Shown here piece by piece: positions 25,601 through 39,896 of a stretch of DNA of 64,000 nucleotides. This DNA is from Branchiostoma lanceolatum (Eukaryota > Chordata > Leptocardii > Amphioxiformes > Branchiostomatidae): contig NC_089731.1 of the NCBI RefSeq assembly GCF_035083965.1, positions 4,131,001 through 4,195,000 of the forward strand, read 5' to 3'. Made by a program: the position numbers and the translations under genes. How positions within the stretch are numbered: position 1 is the first letter of the stretch; every line of letters begins with the position of its first letter. The notes beneath the pieces were generated by a model that searched no databases, was not told where the DNA came from, and worked only from the letters and a program-made list of their open reading frames with translations.

Positions 25601-26637
25601 ACGAAGAATGGTCCGCCAACATTCCTCTAATCAATAGCACATTTGAAACTCGCCTTAGATACTGATCGCTGAGGAGCTCAATAGAGGGGACAACAAGATT
25701 GTGGCTGCAGCATACATCAAAACAAAAGAAGTGCGTCACTGGTACATTTCTTGATAACGATATCCCCCAAAATAAACCTCTCAACCCACCACGACAGGAA
25801 GCAATTCATACATTAGAAAGATGGTAGATTGGGCGTTATTCAAACAAACAGTAGCCCATGTAGAAACTAGTACGCTCTTACTTTGAGAGAGTACAAAAAG
25901 GTCTTTGTCCTAAGGCTTGTACCAGCTTCTGAGCTTTTCCGGCAGAAATGTATATGATATGTTAACAAAATGACAAAGACATTGAAAGGTTGATATCATA
26001 TATTGTGAACGTGTAGCTGTATGTATCTTCGCATGGGTAGCATTCGTAACCACTGTGTGCCTTCAACCAGGGACATTTTCTTTTAATCCCTACTCCTTTG
26101 CCAACGTGTGTTTTTACACTGTGACTTGCTACTGGACGAGAGGAGATACAAGTGAAGATTGAGTTTGGTGGATTATAAAGTAATTTCAAGGGATTTGTTA
26201 CTTGCACTAGAAACAGACCCAACAAATAGACAAATTCAAATGAATGTGACTGCAAAACTGACATTACTCTAATCATAACGAAGTAATGTATATGTATATA
26301 CAACATGATAATTCTACAAATCACATCAGAACATGATTAATTTGAGTTGTATATGAAAATTACAGAAAAACTAATGGATTAACTACACATTCATTTAAGT
26401 TAAAAGTAAGCCAAGGCCATACTTTTGCAATTTTTTATTGATAATACATCTTTATTTGATTCTAGCAATTTGATATCCAACGAAGAGACTGATATGAATG
26501 AATGAATGTCTCTGATCAGTCATAAGTCTTTGTTCTAAATCTTCCTTATTTCTCCTGTCGATCTAAACCCATGATCATGGCTTTCCATATGTGTCATTAA
26601 CACCCTCCGCTAAACCTGAAAGCCCTTGTCGCATCAG
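16700..26637. other. Gene-poor stretch
   Basis: Apart from the tandem duplication at 17211-17408, I see only short random open frames and AT-rich DNA. No exon pair with matching splice phases or family motif was found on either strand. Confidence 0.45.
17211..17408. repeat. Tandem duplication, two copies with 111-bp period
   Basis: CATGTATAACAGAATTATTT starts at 17211 and 17322. Both copies continue through GCCGTTCATCA..TATTCTACTTTTTCTG with small indels. Confidence 0.85.
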
Positions 26638-26639
26638 TG

Positions 26640-26870
26640 GGATCGTGTGGTGTAACGGCAGGGTTTTCAGTGCAGAACCCAGCGGTCCCGGATTCGAATC
26701 TCCTGACGCCACCGATGTTGTGCCCTTGGGAATTCGAAAGGCACTTTACACGACTATCCTATCCGTTAAAACTGGAATTTTATGTGTGGATCACGACACC
26801 AGCAATAGCTGCCTGTGTCCCACGTGTATTGCACCGTTGCAATTCTAATAAAATCAAAATCAAATCAGAC
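26640..26870 (+). mobile_element. tRNA-derived SINE copy A
   Basis: A polymerase III A-box-like TGGTGTAACGG lies near 26649 and a B-box-like GGATTCGAATC at 26690-26700. The body follows with CCACCGATGTTGTGCCCTTG and GCACTTTACACGACTA, then CACGTGTATTGCACC and an A-rich tail. The same body occurs at 44982. There is no acceptor-stem pairing, so this is not a tRNA gene. Confidence 0.8.
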
Positions 26871-29605
26871 GTTTGACACAATCTACTTCGACAAGGAATC
26901 AACAGGAAATCGTGTCTTGATCTATATGCAATCAACAATACCCCTGATGTGGTACAATCTAGTGTGTGACAACGACAGCGGTACGACTCAGTACGATTTT
27001 TCTTATATCTCACAACGATGTACGGACGAATTGATATGTGCATAGCCACCTTGAAACCGACAGTTAGACGTAGACGTATTCCGAGTGTCGAAGAATATCT
27101 CGAAAATCAGAAAGACGTGACAGGGGACCAATCATACTGAACTACACACAAAGTAACAGACGGCTGCTGAGGTAAGTGCTCGAATTGTTTTGTCACAAGG
27201 AAAGTCATGATGTAAAACATTCAGACGGTGACTGACGCCGTATGATCATGATTTTCTGGTTGCCACCCTCGACGTTTGCTCAATAGATGTGCTAATCCGT
27301 ACATTACATGCCTCACTGAGATAAATCTCTCAACTGGCCTTAGGTCATTGCCACTGTGACGGATCACTACCCATGACATCATGCGAAGAGACATTTTACG
27401 GGGAACAGACGGAAATCAGTGCGCGGATATCATCCTTCGTTTAAACTTTCAGCTGTGCCGTAACTTTGATTGCCTCCTTACAGGATTCTATACATAGTCC
27501 AAATGGTTAAGGTCAGAGAACAGCTTGTTGCAAACTTTAATAGACATTCGAGTTGAAAACACGGCGTATCTAAACGATAAGGGGAGCTCACAACCGTGTC
27601 TTGACCGGTTTCGAAGGCACGAGGCGGGGCAACAGCTGGTTATGTCTCAACGAATGACCTTAGATCTTTGCACATCTAACTGCAGGCGCTGCAGTTGCTA
27701 CAACGTATGGCTCATGGCAACTTCTCTTTATGGCGCAAACCATCATCAAGTTGAGCGTGGACACGGAGAGGAAAATATTCTTGAGAAGTGAGCAACGTCA
27801 TCGAGTTTTGTGACCTGTCGTGGTTTACAATCTAACGGGCAGCTGCACAATTTTCTCAAACTCAGCCTGTATTCGTAGAAACGTGTTACAAGCTTCTGGA
27901 AATGTTTCACGCTTCGCCTAAGATCATGTCAGAAGTTAGCTTCTTATCAAGCTTGTCAAACTTTGATGTACGTCCGACTTGACAGATAAAAGACGTCGTA
28001 CCCTGAACTTCTGAACGTTCAGAACTTTTTTAAAAATGAGTACATCTGTCAGTGAAACATCCCAGGGCAAAACACGGATGGACTGGACGAGGCAGGAAAG
28101 TAATAAGGTTAAGTTTCTGAGTAAAAGACTTATCTATATATTTTCAACTGTGACAAGATGCCAAGTACCCCTTGCGACTTCCTTCAGAAATATCAATTTC
28201 TTTGAAGCTAAAGATTACAAGTATGTGATTGAACATTGAGGACAGAACTGCTTGAGGTTTATTCTCTTCAGACTTCAATGCTTTTTACAAGTGGGTAAAT
28301 AGATAGAGGAATACGCAGTGAATCCTGTTCTCTTGCTTTCATCCATCTTCGAAACACAGCCAAAGGGAACTTACAGGTAATAAAGGGGAGCCTTTAATTG
28401 TATCAAAGAACACATCCAGCGGAATTCAAAGGCGCGACTTTTTTCATATGATCCCCTTATTATGGCAGAAAGAAAGGTCGCCAAGAAGCCTGTCCGATGT
28501 ACTAATTTATCAGACATATAACATCTGTTATAGGATTTGTGGTAAATTTCGTCATGTTAAATGTCAGAGAGTGCTTCCTTTGGGATTTACAAGGATAGCT
28601 GCATGACCAAAGAATTTGATTTAAGCCACAATCACGCCGCAAGTCGAGCACAGAAGCCCTCCATGTCCCGCCGCTAGTCACGACCTATCGGAAGATTAAC
28701 ATGATTTCTGTCCCAGGGGGAAACATTCTGCGACGCGGCTGAATCGGGTTATCGAGAAATCTTTCCTTCACGTACTCGGCCTGCTCGCGTTATTTTGGTG
28801 AATGGACTTTACAATTGACTTACGATTGTGTAATTCTAAGGACTATTTTCTTCCACTGCCATGACTTTTGGCTCAAGTTCGTGCGGCTGGACATCCAATT
28901 CTGTTTCTTGCTTTTTTGTCGTTCTTATCTTTTTGTTGATTTATAATGATTGCAATCAAAATTGCTCAATCGAATTAGGCTTACAGCTATAACGTTAGAT
29001 TATACTCCTTTCAATCAAACCCTAGTATATCATTGTTAACCAATCGGATTAGACAATTCAATTAAGGACTTGAATGTTTACGTTAAGGCTTAGCTGGCTT
29101 ACCACATAATCTGATCAGAACGGTAGCTTTGATCTATCAGCAAGAAGCCTGACTTACAAAACGAGTTTTAAACCGGACATCTGCTCTTAATCAGGCTATT
29201 GGGACTCACGAAGCCTGACACGTGACCTCTGGAAGCGTGATGACACGAGAGTTGTGTCCAAAACTAGTCACCTCTTCATCCTTGGATCAAAAGTTAAACC
29301 ATTGAGTAAATTATCGTTGTTGATATATATCTCGTAGCATTTGATTATATCTGTATGGCGCAAAGAATCTCCAAAGGTGACCTTGATAAAGAACAGTCAC
29401 TGTGAATGAATTCTCCTTAAAGTTGTGAGAAATGACGTAATTACGTTTACTTTCTGCCTGTACAGCGTTTCCGTGGTTCATTTATGATCCATCCCGAATC
29501 GCTACGTCCACAAGGCGTGTCACCGTTACCTGTTTACTGTATCCTGTTCACGAGAACATCAACTTTACAATCATCTAACGAGCTCATCAGAAAATGATGT
29601 TACTG
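26871..29605. other. No supported gene
   Basis: Short frames only; one fragment of a TIR element (27400-27434). Nothing else recognised. Confidence 0.4.
27400..27434. mobile_element. Solo end of the 62737-type TIR element
   Basis: GGGGAACAGACGGAAATCAG followed by TGCGCGGATATCATCC resembles the right ends of the elements at 13041 and 62737. No matching left end is visible nearby. Confidence 0.45.
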
Positions 29606-29740
29606 TCGGCGTGGCGTAACGGTTAGAGCCTTGAACTCGGAATCAATAGGTCTCGAGTTCGAAACTCACCATGCCCCGACGTTGTGCCCTTGGTAAAGGC
29701 ACTTTACACGACCTTTCCGGACGGTGGAGTGACGCCCACC
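29606..29740 (+). mobile_element. tRNA-derived SINE copy B
   Basis: The A-box-like TGGCGTAACGG near 29611 and B-box-like GAGTTCGAAACTC at about 29655 are followed by CGACGTTGTGCCCTTGGTAA and GGCACTTTACACGAC. These are shared with the copies at 26640 and 44982. The 3' part diverges, so the end is approximate. Confidence 0.75.
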
Positions 29741-30249
29741 GAGCCTATTCGGCTAATCTGTCAAACTGTGTACCAAAAAACACACTGCGGATTTCGTTGC
29801 CGATGTGCCAACATCTAGCACATTTGCCACTGAGAACCGTTATTTTTTCTTTTTAACGAGCACATTTCCTCGCCAAAAACAGCGTCACGTGAGGGAGTCG
29901 GTTACAGGATTGATTTCAGGAGAGAAAAGAAATAAGGCTGCAGCCACGTCTCTGGGGAAGAGTCGGTGCTGAGGTGACCTGTAGCGTAATGATTTCATCA
30001 TTAAACGAAAAAAAAAAAGTCATGGAACCTTGAGATGCTGAAGAAATGTAATCTTTTATATTGCCGACATCTTCTCAAGGGAGCAATATCTGGTCATTAT
30101 AAACAGCAAATCATTCCTCAGTATTTCCGTGAATAAGGTAAGAAATTTCCAATATGTCATCCCGGGGACCAAACAGTTCGATTCGAACTCCAGCTCGCGG
30201 TGTGGCTCTCGTCAAACCTGAGACCTCGAAAGAGTACGTCCCTAATTAC

Positions 30250-30410
30250 CGAGGCTAGTAACTCATTTTCACCTCAGTGGGGAAGTAGGTGCAGAGTGCT
30301 TTTCCCAAGGGAACAACACCACTGGGGCCAGTCAAAGATTGAAACCCAGAACCATCAGATTCTGAGTAGACCCCTAGCCACAAGACTACCTAGCCTTCAT
30401 TGTTCCCAAA
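30250..30410 (-). mobile_element. tRNA-headed SINE copy, reverse orientation
   Basis: On the minus strand the head GTCTTGTGGCTAGGGG and GGTTCTGGGTTTCAATC (B-box-like) are followed by GTTGTTCCCTTGGGAAAAGC. The order matches the minus-strand elements at 41330 and 60790 but with more divergence. Confidence 0.6.
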
Positions 30411-30509
30411 GGTTCCCCCAGCGTTCTCTTGTGAAAGTTGACCACCCGAACAGTTATATAAGGGTTGCCAAACACAGTATACTACGACTACTAGGTCCGA
30501 GAATGTAGG

Positions 30510-32907
30510 CAGTCACCCACCCCCTCTCAATTTCTGTTTATATATTAGAACACCGTGACGATGAGCCCTGGATTGACGTCAACAGCGGCAATGGTGGCTA
30601 CATCAGCACCATAGTGTTACCCATATTAGATATCACCTCAGAACATTAAATTACAACGTGATCTTTCTCTTGTCTTTTATGTCTTCGGCGGCCTTTAAGG
30701 TGGTTTCTTGTGACACGAAGGTTTTGTGGGAGAGGTGATTATAATTCCTTCCAGGTCATCCCAAAGTTTTATCAGGGATTTCGCTGGGGGAGTCGTGTGT
30801 TCTCGTACAGAAGATTGATAGATGTGGATTATGAGATAACTCGGAGTTGCAGTGGTCCATACAACAGCTTAACCATTGCCCGCGCTACTTGTGAACTCGT
30901 CTGTACAGAGAGACATCACTATCTCAACCCTTTCTGCTAACCGTGCGCAATCTATTCAGAGCCAGAACGCAGCTATTTCATAAAATAGTTCAGACACCGG
31001 GAAATTTCTTCACTTTATCTTCTCGACGTATCCATGTCGTAACACGACAAGAAACTTACTCGTCAAGTTTCAGCTTTTCCTAAAGCAGATTTCTTTTTGT
31101 ATGAATAAACAATCACATCGGACATTGTTCGTTTCTTGGTCGACCAAAGTCTCTCTACCGAAAAACACGATTTCAAAGACTGCTCTAACGTTCAATTCGT
31201 GCCAAAATGCTTCTAAATGCCAGCTGCTGAATTCCGTTTGATTTGATTGCTGATATGGTAACGCTGTGCTTTGTGGTTATGTTGTTAGCAGTCGACGTTT
31301 TCTCTAAATGTCATGAGTCGGGGCTTATAACATTACCTAGCTGATGTCAGAGACACATTTTGATGTAATCCATAACGGCAATGACGTAGTACATGCCATC
31401 TCTAGTGTCCCCCCATCACATTTTCTTGACGGCGTCTTATAAGATTATACGATCCCGGCGTTTCTACACACTAGTAGAGTTCTAGAAATAGATTTTTGTG
31501 TGTAAAGTTCTGAAACAAATCGATTTTTTGACCAGGACAGCCACCCTGTCGCCACTCACAAACACCTAGGAGTTAAAACTTAATCTAGAATGGCAGGGAG
31601 GGGGGCAAATTGACTTTTGGTACTTTTCAACCCCAAATTCTATTATAGGAAGCTCAAGGCGTCCGTCCTCTCTAATATTGATGGTTTGGTCTTGCCAAGT
31701 TTATATTCATAGAGTTGTTATCGCTATGCTTCTTTGTAGTGGCGTCTCAGAGGGACTACAAAGACATTCATTCCCTACTGGTCCGAGCGGTTTTCAATTT
31801 ACGACGTCGGTGGTTCAACGTCTAAGAATTTGCAAAGGTGACCATATTGAAAGCATTAATCCCCAAGGCGCTGTCACTGCCCGGAAGAAACGCGCGGCGG
31901 CCCCTGAAATCAGTTTTCACGGCAAACGAGCCTGAGTTATGAACAGGACGCGCTGCCACGTTCAATCAAGGACCTCCTCATCCACCGCGACCCGGCAACG
32001 CAACAACGTCCAACTCCGCGATGTTTATGTAGGTCACTGCGGAGGCGGGGAAATGTTAACCGATAAAACTGATGTGGCGAACCATCTCTATCACTTAATT
32101 TTCATTGGTGTGAGGTGAACATTAGCTCTACTTCTTTCACTGTTCAACAATTGGAAATCAGATGTCGCTAAGCGCGCTGACGCTTGGTTTAACACGTTTG
32201 ACTTTTGCGAAATTGAGTTCGTGTCCTCTAGGACCTGTCATCTTGCCACACTTGGTTACGTTGTGGACACTTTGTTGTAACTTGTTCGGCGAAGTTTTGG
32301 TTGATAGCAAAAGTTTCTGTTGCGCCCCATTTTCACATATGCCAACTTTATAGGAAACTAAGTGAATGTTTATAAAGGATGATTAAGGTGAATCCTAAAT
32401 GGCAGACATTGTCATTACCACATTCACAAAGGGGGCGGAAACCTGCGATATCATTTTGTCGCAGGTAAAAGATTAACGATGCCTCAAAACTGTCTTCGGC
32501 TACTATCATTCCGTCGTTAACAGAGTACAAAGCTTGCAAATTGGCAACCGGAAGACAATCTTGGAGACCAGCCAGAAATACAAGTACCGTTGTCTTATCT
32601 GTCTTTGGTTTATGCTGTGCTATCTACCGCAGAATTTTCCACATTCATAGCCGGCGCCGAAGAGAAGGGAAATAGACGGTTCCAGGGTGCTCGAGTGGGA
32701 ATTGGAAACCAGTTTCGCTACACGCCCACGTCCTTCAGTTATAATTAACAGTCAGAATCAATCAATTGGTTTCCATAGCCGGGTTCACCTGTGGCGGGGG
32801 CACGTGAAAGATAGCTACATCAACAAATTATCTAACTTATAAATTACGTTTGCCACTTTTCTTTGTTAGTTTCTTTGTTTTTTCGCTTGTTTTCCGTTAG
32901 TAACCTA
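30510..32907. other. No supported gene
   Basis: Nothing with domain or splice support on either strand. Confidence 0.4.
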
Positions 32908-32916
32908 ATTGCCAAC

Positions 32917-33002
32917 TAGCCTGAGTGTCATCCTGTTTCAGTTCCAGGCTCTACCCTCACCAAGGTAGAGCCTGGAACTGAAACAGGATGACACTCAGGC
33001 TA
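32917..33002. mobile_element. Perfect 86-bp palindromic MITE with 9-bp target duplication
   Basis: Two 39-base arms (left starts TAGCCTGAGTGTCATCCTGT) are exact reverse complements around the 8-base loop CTCACCAA. ATTGCCAAC flanks it at 32908-32916 and 33003-33011. A 9-bp duplication fits Mutator-like transposition. Perfect arms and perfect duplication mean a recent insertion or strong conversion. It is too small to code. Confidence 0.92.
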
Positions 33003-33716
33003 ATTGCCAACACTATCATGAAAAAAAATTATTGGGTTGTTCTTCTAAAAGGGTGAAACCACAAGCGCACTTGCTACAAAATCTGACGTAAAATGGTTAG
33101 TGTTTTTTTATCAGGAAAAATCTGGTATTTGCGAAACTTACTATAGATGTAGCCAACATTTCATGTTATGTTTTCTTCCATTTTTTTGATATTACAAATA
33201 ACAAATGACTAGGCTTTCATAACATCTACAGCAAAAATATGTTTTTGGACATTTCCGGATATTGGTTCTTAAAGTATGACGTCCGAGGCATCGTGTCGTG
33301 ACTATGCAAATGATGCGCAGTGGGTATGCGCACTGTGACATGACGCACACGTACCAATGTTCATCACATCTTTATGGCGTAACAAACTATGTAAATTTGA
33401 CGCCAACCTATTTACTTGTAAATGTCATCCGGCCCATTCGCGCAAGATTGACCGTTCATGAGAAAGGCTATGCCACCTACGCTTTCTGTAATTATATCCC
33501 AAAAGTTTCGACGTCCTCGTGAAACTTTTTAGTGCGCCACAAACACTCTAGATGTGTTCATAACATCGTTAGTTACATCCACCAATAAAAACATCGTAAC
33601 GACTTCACTAAATCTTGCATTATTTACCTTCGTTGAAGTCAGGTAGCCTTTGATCTTTATTGCAGGTACTCTTTTTTATTTTATTTAAATCTTTCACTAT
33701 TATTTTGTTGCTCTAA

Positions 33717-33942
33717 AGCCCCTGTCACACCTGTGTGTATATACAAGTCCGCATGAGTTGCGTATTAACACATTTATGGTTGAGATTAAGTTTGCAGCCG
33801 AATAAGTGATTTCTTAGGTTCGATCACTAGGCTCCACAACGGTGGATCAAAATAGAAAACAATCTTTTCCCCGTAAATCATACTTAAACCAAAAAGTCAA
33901 CTCATACGCACTTGAATATACGCACAAGCGTGACAGGGCCCT
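33717..33942. mobile_element. PIF/Harbinger-like MITE, second copy, TAA target duplication
   Basis: The ends AGCCCCTGTCACACCTGTG and (reverse complement) AGGGCCCTGTCACGCTTGTG match the 15945 element. The inside shares GTTTGCAGCCGAA and related blocks in the opposite orientation. TAA lies at 33714-33716 and 33943-33945. Confidence 0.78.
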
Positions 33943-33945
33943 TAA

Positions 33946-35301
33946 GTAGGTGCAGACTCCCAGTTATATACGTCTCATGGATATGCCGTTAAGTTGAGAT
34001 TTGTATACATTGTGATTTATGTAAGTTAGAAGTAGTTGGTCCTATTAGATATAGTAGAAAGTACAGAAAATGTATGAGGTCAGTGAAACAATAGCTGAAA
34101 ATAGAGTGAGTGGTCACTGAAAAATCTCTGCGTGTTTGATGATATATATCTTGTAACTCCATAAGTTATAAAAGTAAAATATATTGCACTACATGTTAGA
34201 TCAATATGAGCTGATTAATGTATGCAAATACGAAGAACCTCTTTCCGAAAAGGATTGAACTGAACATTTCAACAGTATGGTAAACATTTTCAAATAAACA
34301 ACAACAGTCTCTGTCACTGGAATGAGCAATCTACCACTAGACTATGACGTCATACAGATTAGACACGTGAATCGTGAGCAATGGATCAAGTTGCAAGAAG
34401 TTTGTGGCGTCTCCATTCCTTATCGTAGGCTTCCAGAAAAAGTTCTTGAGAACGATTCAGCAGATCAAAAGTTACAATTCATGTGGTTCTGCGTGGGTAG
34501 AGCCGCCTTACGTTCAGGTGACGACCGCGGCCGTTCCCAATTCTGTATCAGCTCCAAAAATCATTTCATCAATACTAACTAACATCTCTGCAGACAGGAA
34601 CCTTAGGCCTAAGAAAGAGTCATGGACGAACGATTGAGTAGATTAAAAGTTACAAGTCCTGTTTTCTGCACAAACCGTGGTATGACGTCTTCAGTGTACG
34701 TGGGCCGAGCCTCCGCTAAGGTGACGACCTCTCCCAGCCTCGTGGGCGCGTGATCCTATTCTCATTTCAACTACATTAAGCCTTGATAAGGGGAGAAAAC
34801 AGCACGGATAAAACAGACCCATCCAAGACAAATGACTCGTTCACTTTGGAATCAGATTGCAATTTCTGTGGGATTTTAAAGTCAATTCTGCCGGTTGATG
34901 TGAGACTATTCAATGGCCGGTCTTATAAAGCCATTTCCGACGTTTTTTTATATAAACAAAATGAGCAAGCTGTGCTACACTTAATCCATTTTTACGAAGA
35001 AAGTGAATTTTTATGACCCGGTAATTCAATGATTTTGAACTCCCTCTTAGTAACGACACCATCGCCGCAGAGCTGACTTAAGTCGTTCTGCGAATGATTT
35101 ATCCCGAGTTTTACTTTCCAGCGCTGCGTGGCAACAGTTGTGTTATTTATATCCTCCTGGCCTTGAAACATTTAATGGAGCCCAAAGCAATATCAGAACG
35201 TTAAAACTGGAAATATTCTAGATATGGCAATCTGTTTGATACATGTTTCAACGTTTATTTGCTTATATTAGCACATTTCTATCATGATTTCATACTGGGT
35301 G

Positions 35302-35373
<72 letters not shown>

Positions 35374-38300
35374 ATCAAAAGGAGCAGAGTAACAAGCCCC
35401 ACGAGGAGACCTTCATATATTGTGACCACTAAAAAATCAGCGCCCAGATTCTCAATGGGTTCTCACCACACAACGACATCGCATCTTTACTCCATGAAAG
35501 TCGTTATGCAATGGAATAATGTTATCTAAACTTACTATGTATGGAATTAAAAAGGAATAGAAAATTTAATTTGAAAATCCGACTTCCAAGGTTCTGAAAT
35601 TGATTGATTATTTAACTTATCTACAGTGTCAGCTAAAATGCTTTGCCTGTTGAAATTATTTTACAATACCAATTTGAATATCTATCCTATCCATCTTATA
35701 TGTGTTTTTGGTAGTGACAGATGTACAAGCAGGATCGATCAGGGATGTATAACAAGCCAGTGGTTGTTGCATAAGGCCGACTCTGTCTCGAAGCAAACAG
35801 ATGTAAGAATCCGGCTCAGTCTAAGTGTGATATTCGTGTTTTTTGTAGTACATCTTGTTCAAACTAACTTTCCTGTCAAATTTACTTTTGTCTTGAGGAA
35901 AACGTTCAATATAGAATACTCGAAAGTTTCATATTTATTTTTTCTTTAACTTACTTCACTCGGTACTGATGTCCTCTTATAATGTATTGGTGGACGGCCA
36001 CTCCATAAATAGAACTAACTTATTATTATCCTCATGTATGCGTTTCCGCCACAAATTATACAAAATTGATTGAAATAAATCAAATTGAATATTCACGAAA
36101 AGGTTTTGGACATATTTGATATTACTGGAGCGTATTTGGGGTATTGATAGTTATTCACAGCTTTCAGCAACAAGAAAACCAACTTTAACCAGCTGCTTCA
36201 GCATGACCTTGGGTCCTGAGAGAGTTCAAACCGATTTGACCTATTGACCCCTATCAGCTTCGCTTAACCCCGCATCGACCAATGTTTCTCAGCGGCTGAA
36301 AAGGGCAATCTTATAATTCTCACACTCAGTACATAGTCTCAATACTCAACACGACGTGATCACAACGGCAATCACTCATGAGCACAGCCTGTGACAGCAA
36401 TTTGGTGACCTCTGACATCACTTGGGAAAGAGTACAAAAGGTCAAAGGTGAAAAAAAACAACTTTTTGGGACTTTTTATAATGAAAAAGTGGTAATTCTA
36501 CTACTGCTAAGGAATATATATATATATATCAACGAGTATCTATATCTGCGATATACGAATAAGATTATGTATTACTGCTAAAATCATGTATAACTGTGTT
36601 GAAAGATACACAGCGTCCCCGGAAACAGTTCTTTTTCTCCACTATCTGTCCCTCAGTGCGTAGCTAAACGAGCTTATAATTTAAAGCTATCTAGAAACTA
36701 AAGGAAAAATAGATATATAAATATATATCGAAATCATTTGGTACACAACAAGCAACAGCGAAAGACATTCGGGATGTTCCTGAAGAACACCGTCCTGTAA
36801 TCAAAAGAGATACCTTGGTTACGGAGATATTATGAACGCAACATTACGATGTAAACACTCATCCTTGCCAGCTGATGAGGGACGTTTGGAGCTTTGGGGA
36901 CTGAATGTGGCATGACGTCATAGTTGCGTCACAGTGGTAGCAGGTGTCAAACATCAAACAGGCTGTGACGTAAGAGACGACGCTGCAAGAGTGCGGACAC
37001 TGGTGTCTCAAGTGTCGTCTTATCTCTACTATTAAGTTAGCTGTACCACGGAGTCACGCCATGAGGTCCAAGTGTCCACCAGACATGTATACACGTAGGC
37101 CTCTCTCAGTGCTGAATAAACCTTAAAGCATAAAATGGCCGAGAGAAGTCTGCTTGGAACCAGGTTTTGGGGAACAGTTCCTTTATATGGAGATCCGAGA
37201 ACAAATAGTATGCTTTTGTTTGTATATAAAACATCAAACAATAAACAACAACATGAACTCCTGGTTAAGATGAATAAGGCTTTCAAAAGTGAGATGGAAG
37301 GATGGGTGGATGGATTCATGAATCGATGGATACATGGATAAGCAAAGATGCGAATAAATGGATGAATGAATACATGAATTTGAAGTGGCGTTTTGCAAGG
37401 TTTCGGTCTATATCAACAGGAGAGAAATAACGCAACAGTTATAAGAACAGTTGATGCACATTTTCTGATAGATAACAGATTTCAGCGGACAGCTAGCGAC
37501 GCGTCGGGATCTATAATGAAACCTCGGGAATCGCGTCTCTCCCGCGGGAGACTCTGTGAGCTCTGGTCCGTTCATGCTTACTGGTGGATTAATATTTGAT
37601 AAGAGAGACAAATTAGTCTCCCGTACAGCCGGATAATTTGTCACTCAGGCGAGATGCGTGACATTTCACGATCTGATGTTTGTAGTGGCCTCGAAATCAG
37701 ACTCTACAACCAGGCTTTTGATGTTTTCTTTTCATTTATATTTAGTCCTAATAACTAAAAAAAGTCAAGTGATTTGTAATAGATTTTGAGTATATCTACA
37801 ACAGAATGCAGAAACTACATACAGTCAAAATTGCTCAAGAAGACCACTCAGGGGACGGACTAGGGTTATTATTATAGACAGGATTCGTAATCGTTGTGTC
37901 GATCGGAAAATTAGCTAAGGCACTACCAAAAGATGTAGCATACATACACATGGTAAGTTCCTGAAAATGTTCATCAAACAAACAAACAAACCAAGGCAAA
38001 AAGCTAGAAATCAGAAAATAGGTAGTTCCATTCACTCCTTTTTGTCCCGTTCCTCCCTCCAGCATTAGCCACTGTAGACGGTAAAAATGTTTGATAAGAC
38101 AGACGAATATAGTAAAAGCCCGACTGACCGCTAACAGAGCCTGATTTTGAGCCTAGCTAGCGGCGAGAATCGGACCCGCGCGCGGCAGGATTTTGTCAAC
38201 AGTCAGCATTCCCCGGCTGTTTGCCGAACGCTTGACGCTCTCGGTGCGAAAATTGGAACGTGGAATGTCCTCGTCAAGCGAATTAAAACTGCATTCCACA

Positions 38301-39888
38301 CTAGAACGGAAGAACTGTGCGGATTTATTTTCGGCTTCTTTCTCCCTTCGAGTGTTTTTGTGAACTTGAACTACGGCGAACTTCAATAGCTTTTGCTCGC
38401 ACACGAAGAATTCAACATGATGTTGTTGTATGTATCGTTACAAAGCTGTCTACAAACTAGCTAAAGCGAAAAGAAACCCGCCATTCATCGATATTCCTTA
38501 TAGTACATCTTCAATGGCCTGCTCCAAGAGACCTTCAGGCACTGAGAGTGATTTACAAGACCAAAATATCTCTACCGCTCTGGAAGATGTTCTGATCGAA
38601 GTCCAAAGTTGGTTGAAACGAAATTTGTGTTTTTAAATTTCTAACTTTGAACTGTTCAGAAAATACGTACCTCGGCTAGGAGCCAGGCACAATAGCCAAT
38701 TGCGAATGAAGCTTTCGACTCTTTACAGATAATCAGGACTAAATTTTTTCTTTAATTGTTGTCCCCGCAAACCTTTCATATTCATGGGTAAGTCCAAACC
38801 ACGCGCTGCATGTAGGACAAAACTTGATGAAGATAAATGGCAACGTTTGATACGGACAATACGGTAAGATGGCTCCTCCGGCACTTAGCATACATTACTG
38901 AAATCCAATTTCCGCTCTGGGCTAAGCTAATTCAAATGAGGAAGTTTTCTACATCGATCCCTCTCATCAGCACTAATCTTTATGCAGCAGATTACAAAAG
39001 GATTCTTGTCATGAAAAATGAGAAAAATCTCCTCTTACCACAAGATTACAGCTTAACTTTGAATCCCTTCAAAGGCTTACAAGTGGTGGGAATAAAACTC
39101 ATCACACGTACGCTACGGAAACGTGAGATGCCTACATGATGGTGATGTCCCTAGGGAATAGTTCAGCCTTCAGTTGAACGCTGTGGCTCACAAAAATGTA
39201 GTTATCTACTTATTCGGTTTGGGTGATCAGGACACACAGCTAGGGCTGCCCAGCTTGCCAGTGTACATGTATTACAAAGGGCTAGACATCACAATGGAGT
39301 TAGGCGTGGACAGTAGTGCTGCATACCGGTGTGTATCGTAAAATTTGTTTAGGTACAGGTCCAGAATACTGGATCATGAAGTACCGGTTCTGCACCGATA
39401 TAGATTTACACCAAGTATGTGCTTATTTTGTGACTGATCTCCTGACCTCATGGCCTATGCAACATCAAACGTGATCAATGTGACACCTTTGAACAGCGTA
39501 AGGAGTTTAGTGGTAGGGAACCTAGTTATGTTCATGAAAAAAGACACCGACAAGTTGAAAACAGTTTATTCATGTTTCTGTCATTATTGAAGAAGTTCAG
39601 AAGAACACCTTTTAATTTCTCAAATTTTTCAGGTACAGGTTCATGCATGTCCGGACCTGTACCTAAACCTCTGTACCGGTACCTGATGTTACGTTTAGGT
39701 ACGCAGCACTAATGGACAGCATAACGATGTATTACAGTATAACGAGCGAGTAAGTACAAACAAACTGTTGTACATAAACAAGAGTTATCATACTTCGGAT
39801 TGTATGTCAATCAAAACCAGATATGTACTTTCTCGCAAAAGTACGGACTTTTTCGCAAAAGGCAAGATATCATTTCTCCTTTACGGAT
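33946..39888. other. No supported gene; repeats only
   Basis: Contains an (AT)n tract at 35306 and a diverged local duplication around 34450-34750 sharing AAAAGTTACAA, AGAGCC/GAGCC and GGTGACGACC blocks. Short open frames here have no splice or domain support. Confidence 0.4.
35306..35371. repeat. (AT)n microsatellite, about 66 bp
   Basis: Uninterrupted alternating A/T run. Confidence 0.98.
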
Positions 39889-39896
39889 ATTTTACG

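Noticed and set aside
26640..26720. tRNA gene
   Set aside because: A and B boxes are present but no acceptor-stem pairing, and the sequence continues into a SINE body repeated elsewhere. The same applies at 29606 and 44982.
34322..34760. Frames of 86-87 residues over a diverged duplication
   Set aside because: The similarity between halves is short and noncoding in character, with frames broken in the second copy.
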